DNA from: Rhodoferax sp.
GTDB taxonomy: Bacteria > Pseudomonadota > Gammaproteobacteria > Burkholderiales > Burkholderiaceae_C
Assembly: GCA_020048795.1 (NCBI GenBank)
Contig: JAIFMA010000064.1
Coordinates: 1 to 25,777, forward strand
Direction: 5' to 3'
DNA: 25,777 nt
Shown here: piece by piece, positions 24,115-25,777 of the stretch
How positions within the stretch are numbered: position 1 is the stretch's first letter
Layout: each line of letters starts with the position of its first letter
The notes under the pieces: generated by a model
The model's database searches: none
What the model was told of the DNA's origin: nothing
The model's input: only the letters and a program-made list of their open reading frames with translations
Program-made: the position numbers and the translations under genes

Positions 24115-25452
24115 TCAATGACTGCGGTGATCCTGCGACAGCGCCAGGACTTGCAATACACCATCAACCAGCCTCTGCGCGGCACCACGATGAGCGCTGG
24201 CGAAGGCTTCACAGGCTTGCCGGGCCGAATTCAGACCAGGTCGGTCTGCCACCAGTTCACCAGCTACAGACATACCTTGGGTCAGGTCCGACACGCGCAG
24301 GGCGGCTCCGGCCTTTTGTGCCTGCTGTGCGGCTTCGGCAAAGTTAAATGTGTGGGGGCCCATCACCACCGGGCAGCCACAGGCCGCTGCCTCGATCAGG
24401 TTTTGCCCACCCAGTGGCTCAAAGCTGCCCCCCAGCAAACACACATCAGCCAGTGCGTAATACAGCGCCATCTCGCCCAGCGTATCACCCAGCCAAACGC
24501 TTGGCACGCCCGAAACACCTGGCCCCGCCGCACTCCAGGTGCTTCGGCGCGACACAGCAAAACCCTGCGCTTCGATCAACGCCGCCACAGCATCGAAGCG
24601 TTGAGGATGGCGCGGCACCACCAGCCATTGCACCTGATTTGCTATTGAATCAGTAGTTAATGACGCAATTCCAGAAAGGGCTGGAGACCAAATTGCTTTC
24701 AGATTCTGCAAAAACATCAGCTCTTCGCCTTCGCGCGAGCTGGCCAACAACAACACCGGCCGACCCAGGGCCAAGCGCCAGTCGTGGCCCAACTCAAGCT
24801 GGCTGACATCAGGTGTGGCATCAAACTTGAGATTGCCCAGCACCCCGCGAACTGGCGCGCCCAACTGCGCCAGTCGGTCCGCATCGGCCGGGGTTTGAGC
24901 CCATGCCGCCGTCAGCCCGGCATAGGCCGGACGCGCCAGCCAGGCCAACCGCAATGCCTGGCGCAAGGATTTTTCACTCAAACGGGCGTTGGCCAGCACC
25001 AGCGGCACCCGGCGTGCTTGACACACATGCACCAGATTCGGCCAAATTTCGGTTTCCATCAGGATGCCAATCGTCGGCTTGAAGTGTTGCAGAAAAGCCT
25101 GTACCGCTGCAGATGTGTCCCAGGGCTGCCAGACCTGCAAATCACCCGTTTGCAGCAGTTTTGCACCTTCTGCACGGCCGGTGGCAGTGCCATGGGTCAG
25201 CAGTAGTCGCATCCCGGGTAACTGGGCCCGTAACGCCGCGACCAACACCGCCGCAGCCCGGGTTTCACCGAGCGACACGGCATGAACCCAGACAGTGACA
25301 ACGTTGACGCCCGACACCACCGCGTCGTAATGGCCAAAACGCTCCTCGACGGCCAACAAATAACCGGGCTCCTGAAGACCACGGCGCATCAACTTGCGCC
25401 TGAGCAGTGGCTGCGCCAGCCACATCAGCAACGAATACAGCCAGCGGATCAC
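24115..25452 (-). CDS. waaA: 3-deoxy-D-manno-octulosonic acid (Kdo) transferase
   Basis: Adds Kdo from CMP-Kdo to lipid A at the cytoplasmic face of the inner membrane. The product has 445 residues. It shows an N-terminal anchor (VIRWLYSLLMWLAQPLL), WVHAVSLGETRAA with the catalytic Glu of the SxGE motif, LLTHGTATGR, IGILMETEIWPNLVHVC, PLVLANARLSEKS and the nucleotide-sugar fold with VPRHPQRFDAV, VCLLGGSFEPLGGQNLIEAA and CPVVMGPHTFNFAEAA. The start is GTG 25452, overlapping the waaC stop (GTGA); the ATG at 25536 lies inside waaC and is rejected. Residues about 253-271 are encoded by an AT-rich repeat copy and have no counterpart in relatives as I recall them, making the protein about 20 residues longer than usual. 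Confidence 0.94.
   Translation of the reverse strand: MIRWLYSLLMWLAQPLLRRKLMRRGLQEPGYLLAVEERFGHYDAVVSGVNVVTVWVHAVSLGETRAAAVLVAALRAQLPGMRLLLTHGTATGRAEGAKLLQTGDLQVWQPWDTSAAVQAFLQHFKPTIGILMETEIWPNLVHVCQARRVPLVLANARLSEKSLRQALRLAWLARPAYAGLTAAWAQTPADADRLAQLGAPVRGVLGNLKFDATPDVSQLELGHDWRLALGRPVLLLASSREGEELMFLQNLKAIWSPALSGIASLTTDSIANQVQWLVVPRHPQRFDAVAALIEAQGFAVSRRSTWSAAGPGVSGVPSVWLGDTLGEMALYYALADVCLLGGSFEPLGGQNLIEAAACGCPVVMGPHTFNFAEAAQQAQKAGAALRVSDLTQGMSVAGELVADRPGLNSARQACEAFASAHRGAAQRLVDGVLQVLALSQDHRSH
24641..24695 (+). repeat. interspersed repeat-like insertion inside waaA
   Basis: The 55-base segment starts GCTATTGAAT and contains CGCAAT and AAGGGCT at the same spacing as the copy in glnS (31 of 55 identical, no gaps). 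It is read on the opposite strand by waaA, giving roughly AIWSPALSGIASLTTDSIA between LQNLK and NQVQWLVVPRHPQ. The codons (GCA, ATT, TCT, TTA, ACT, ATA) contrast sharply with the GC-ending codons around it. The frame is kept and no stop is introduced. Confidence 0.5.
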
Positions 25453-25777
25453 GAGGTCCGTGCGCCCACTGACACCAACAACCAGGCCTGCCAGACCTGG
25501 TCCACCGACGGTGTTGGCTCGGCAAAAACCGTGCACTGCCGCGCGACCGGCGTTGTCGCGACACCCGTTCGGAAACTGGCCACGGGCTCGGTCGGCCCCG
25601 GCACCAGGGGCCCGGTGCGCCAGCCGGTCGCAAAGTTGTAAATCTGCACATGCGGCAAATCCAGCGCCACCGCGATATGACTCAGACCACTATCGACACC
25701 GATCACGCCAAAACAATTGGCCAGCGTATCCGTCAGCGCATCCAGCGCCAGCAGCGGCCAGACCTGGGCATGCGGCA
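25449..25777 (-). CDS. waaC: lipopolysaccharide heptosyltransferase I, 3' part
   Basis: Transfers the first heptose from ADP-heptose to Kdo2-lipid A. Only the C-terminal part is in the window: the frame is open to the right edge (109 codons) and the N-terminus lies beyond it. Visible are WPLLALDALTDTLANCFGVI followed by GVDSGLSHIAVALDLPHVQI, the GT9 donor-binding segment with the conserved 'GxDSGLxHIA', and YNFATGWRTGPL, typical of WaaC. It ends RTS with its TGA overlapping the GTG start of waaA, so the two LPS core genes are translationally coupled. The tail after WRTGPL carries an Ala/Val/Thr-rich run of no clear role. Confidence 0.9.
   Translation of the reverse strand, partial: PHAQVWPLLALDALTDTLANCFGVIGVDSGLSHIAVALDLPHVQIYNFATGWRTGPLVPGPTEPVASFRTGVATTPVARQCTVFAEPTPSVDQVWQAWLLVSVGARTS

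Noticed and set aside
1..25777. tRNA genes, CRISPR arrays, prophage or defence modules
   Set aside because: No tRNA-like arms, no regularly spaced repeats, and no integrase, capsid or nuclease genes were found on either strand.

Overview
The window looks like a chromosomal segment of a beta-proteobacterium, order Burkholderiales, most likely family Comamonadaceae (Rhodoferax/Polaromonas-like). The evidence is the GC-rich coding sequence, the gene order of the aa3 cytochrome oxidase cluster, the neighbourhood PCMT-like / rhodanese / TolC / waaA / waaC, and a short interspersed repeat that resembles one I recall from Comamonadaceae genomes. The family placement is inference; no rRNA or tRNA gene was seen.

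Layout. 1-466: start of a phasin-like gene (minus strand, runs off the left edge). 662-1252: a P-loop ATPase/kinase-like protein with an altered Walker A motif. 1318-2478: a polytopic membrane protein (minus). 2573-4387: glnS (plus). 4388-5541: about 1.15 kb with no intact recognisable gene, holding remnants. 5542-13376: an aa3-type cytochrome c oxidase structural and assembly cluster on the minus strand, in transcription order ctaC(coxB)-ctaD(coxA)-small ORF-ctaG-coxC-surf1-CxxxC protein-ctaA(cox15)-ctaB(cox10), with a small DUF2909-type gene on the opposite strand between coxC and surf1. 13586-21088: a plus-strand efflux run of tetR, membrane fusion protein and RND pump, followed by a PCMT-like methyltransferase, a rhodanese and a TolC-type outer-membrane factor. 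21134-22265: a broken sensor histidine kinase (minus). 22443-23906: a diguanylate cyclase with two mutually similar PAS-like repeats. 23934-24113: a MITE-like inverted-repeat element. 24115-25777: waaA and the 3' part of waaC (minus).

How the genes work together. ctaC/ctaD/coxC encode the oxidase core. ctaG and probably the CxxxC protein serve copper delivery, surf1 serves heme insertion, and ctaB/ctaA make heme O and heme A. An FNR/Anr-like palindrome overlaps the likely ctaC transcription start, which suggests oxygen-dependent repression. The TetR regulator sits behind a strong sigma70-like promoter overlapped by an imperfect palindrome and probably represses itself and the pump genes. waaA and waaC build the LPS inner core.

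The most notable signal is decay and repeat activity. coxC and ctaA each need one base to restore the frame, and ctaB and coxC lack stretches normally present. The usual sco gene after ctaB is not in the window. The kinase carries a stop, a frameshift and two deletions, the last fusing it to the start of a response regulator that ends inside a repeat copy. Related repeat copies lie inside the coding sequences of glnS and waaA. I see no CRISPR, prophage or defence system and no convincing wholly new system. The single-base frameshifts could be sequence errors; the kinase damage cannot be explained that way.
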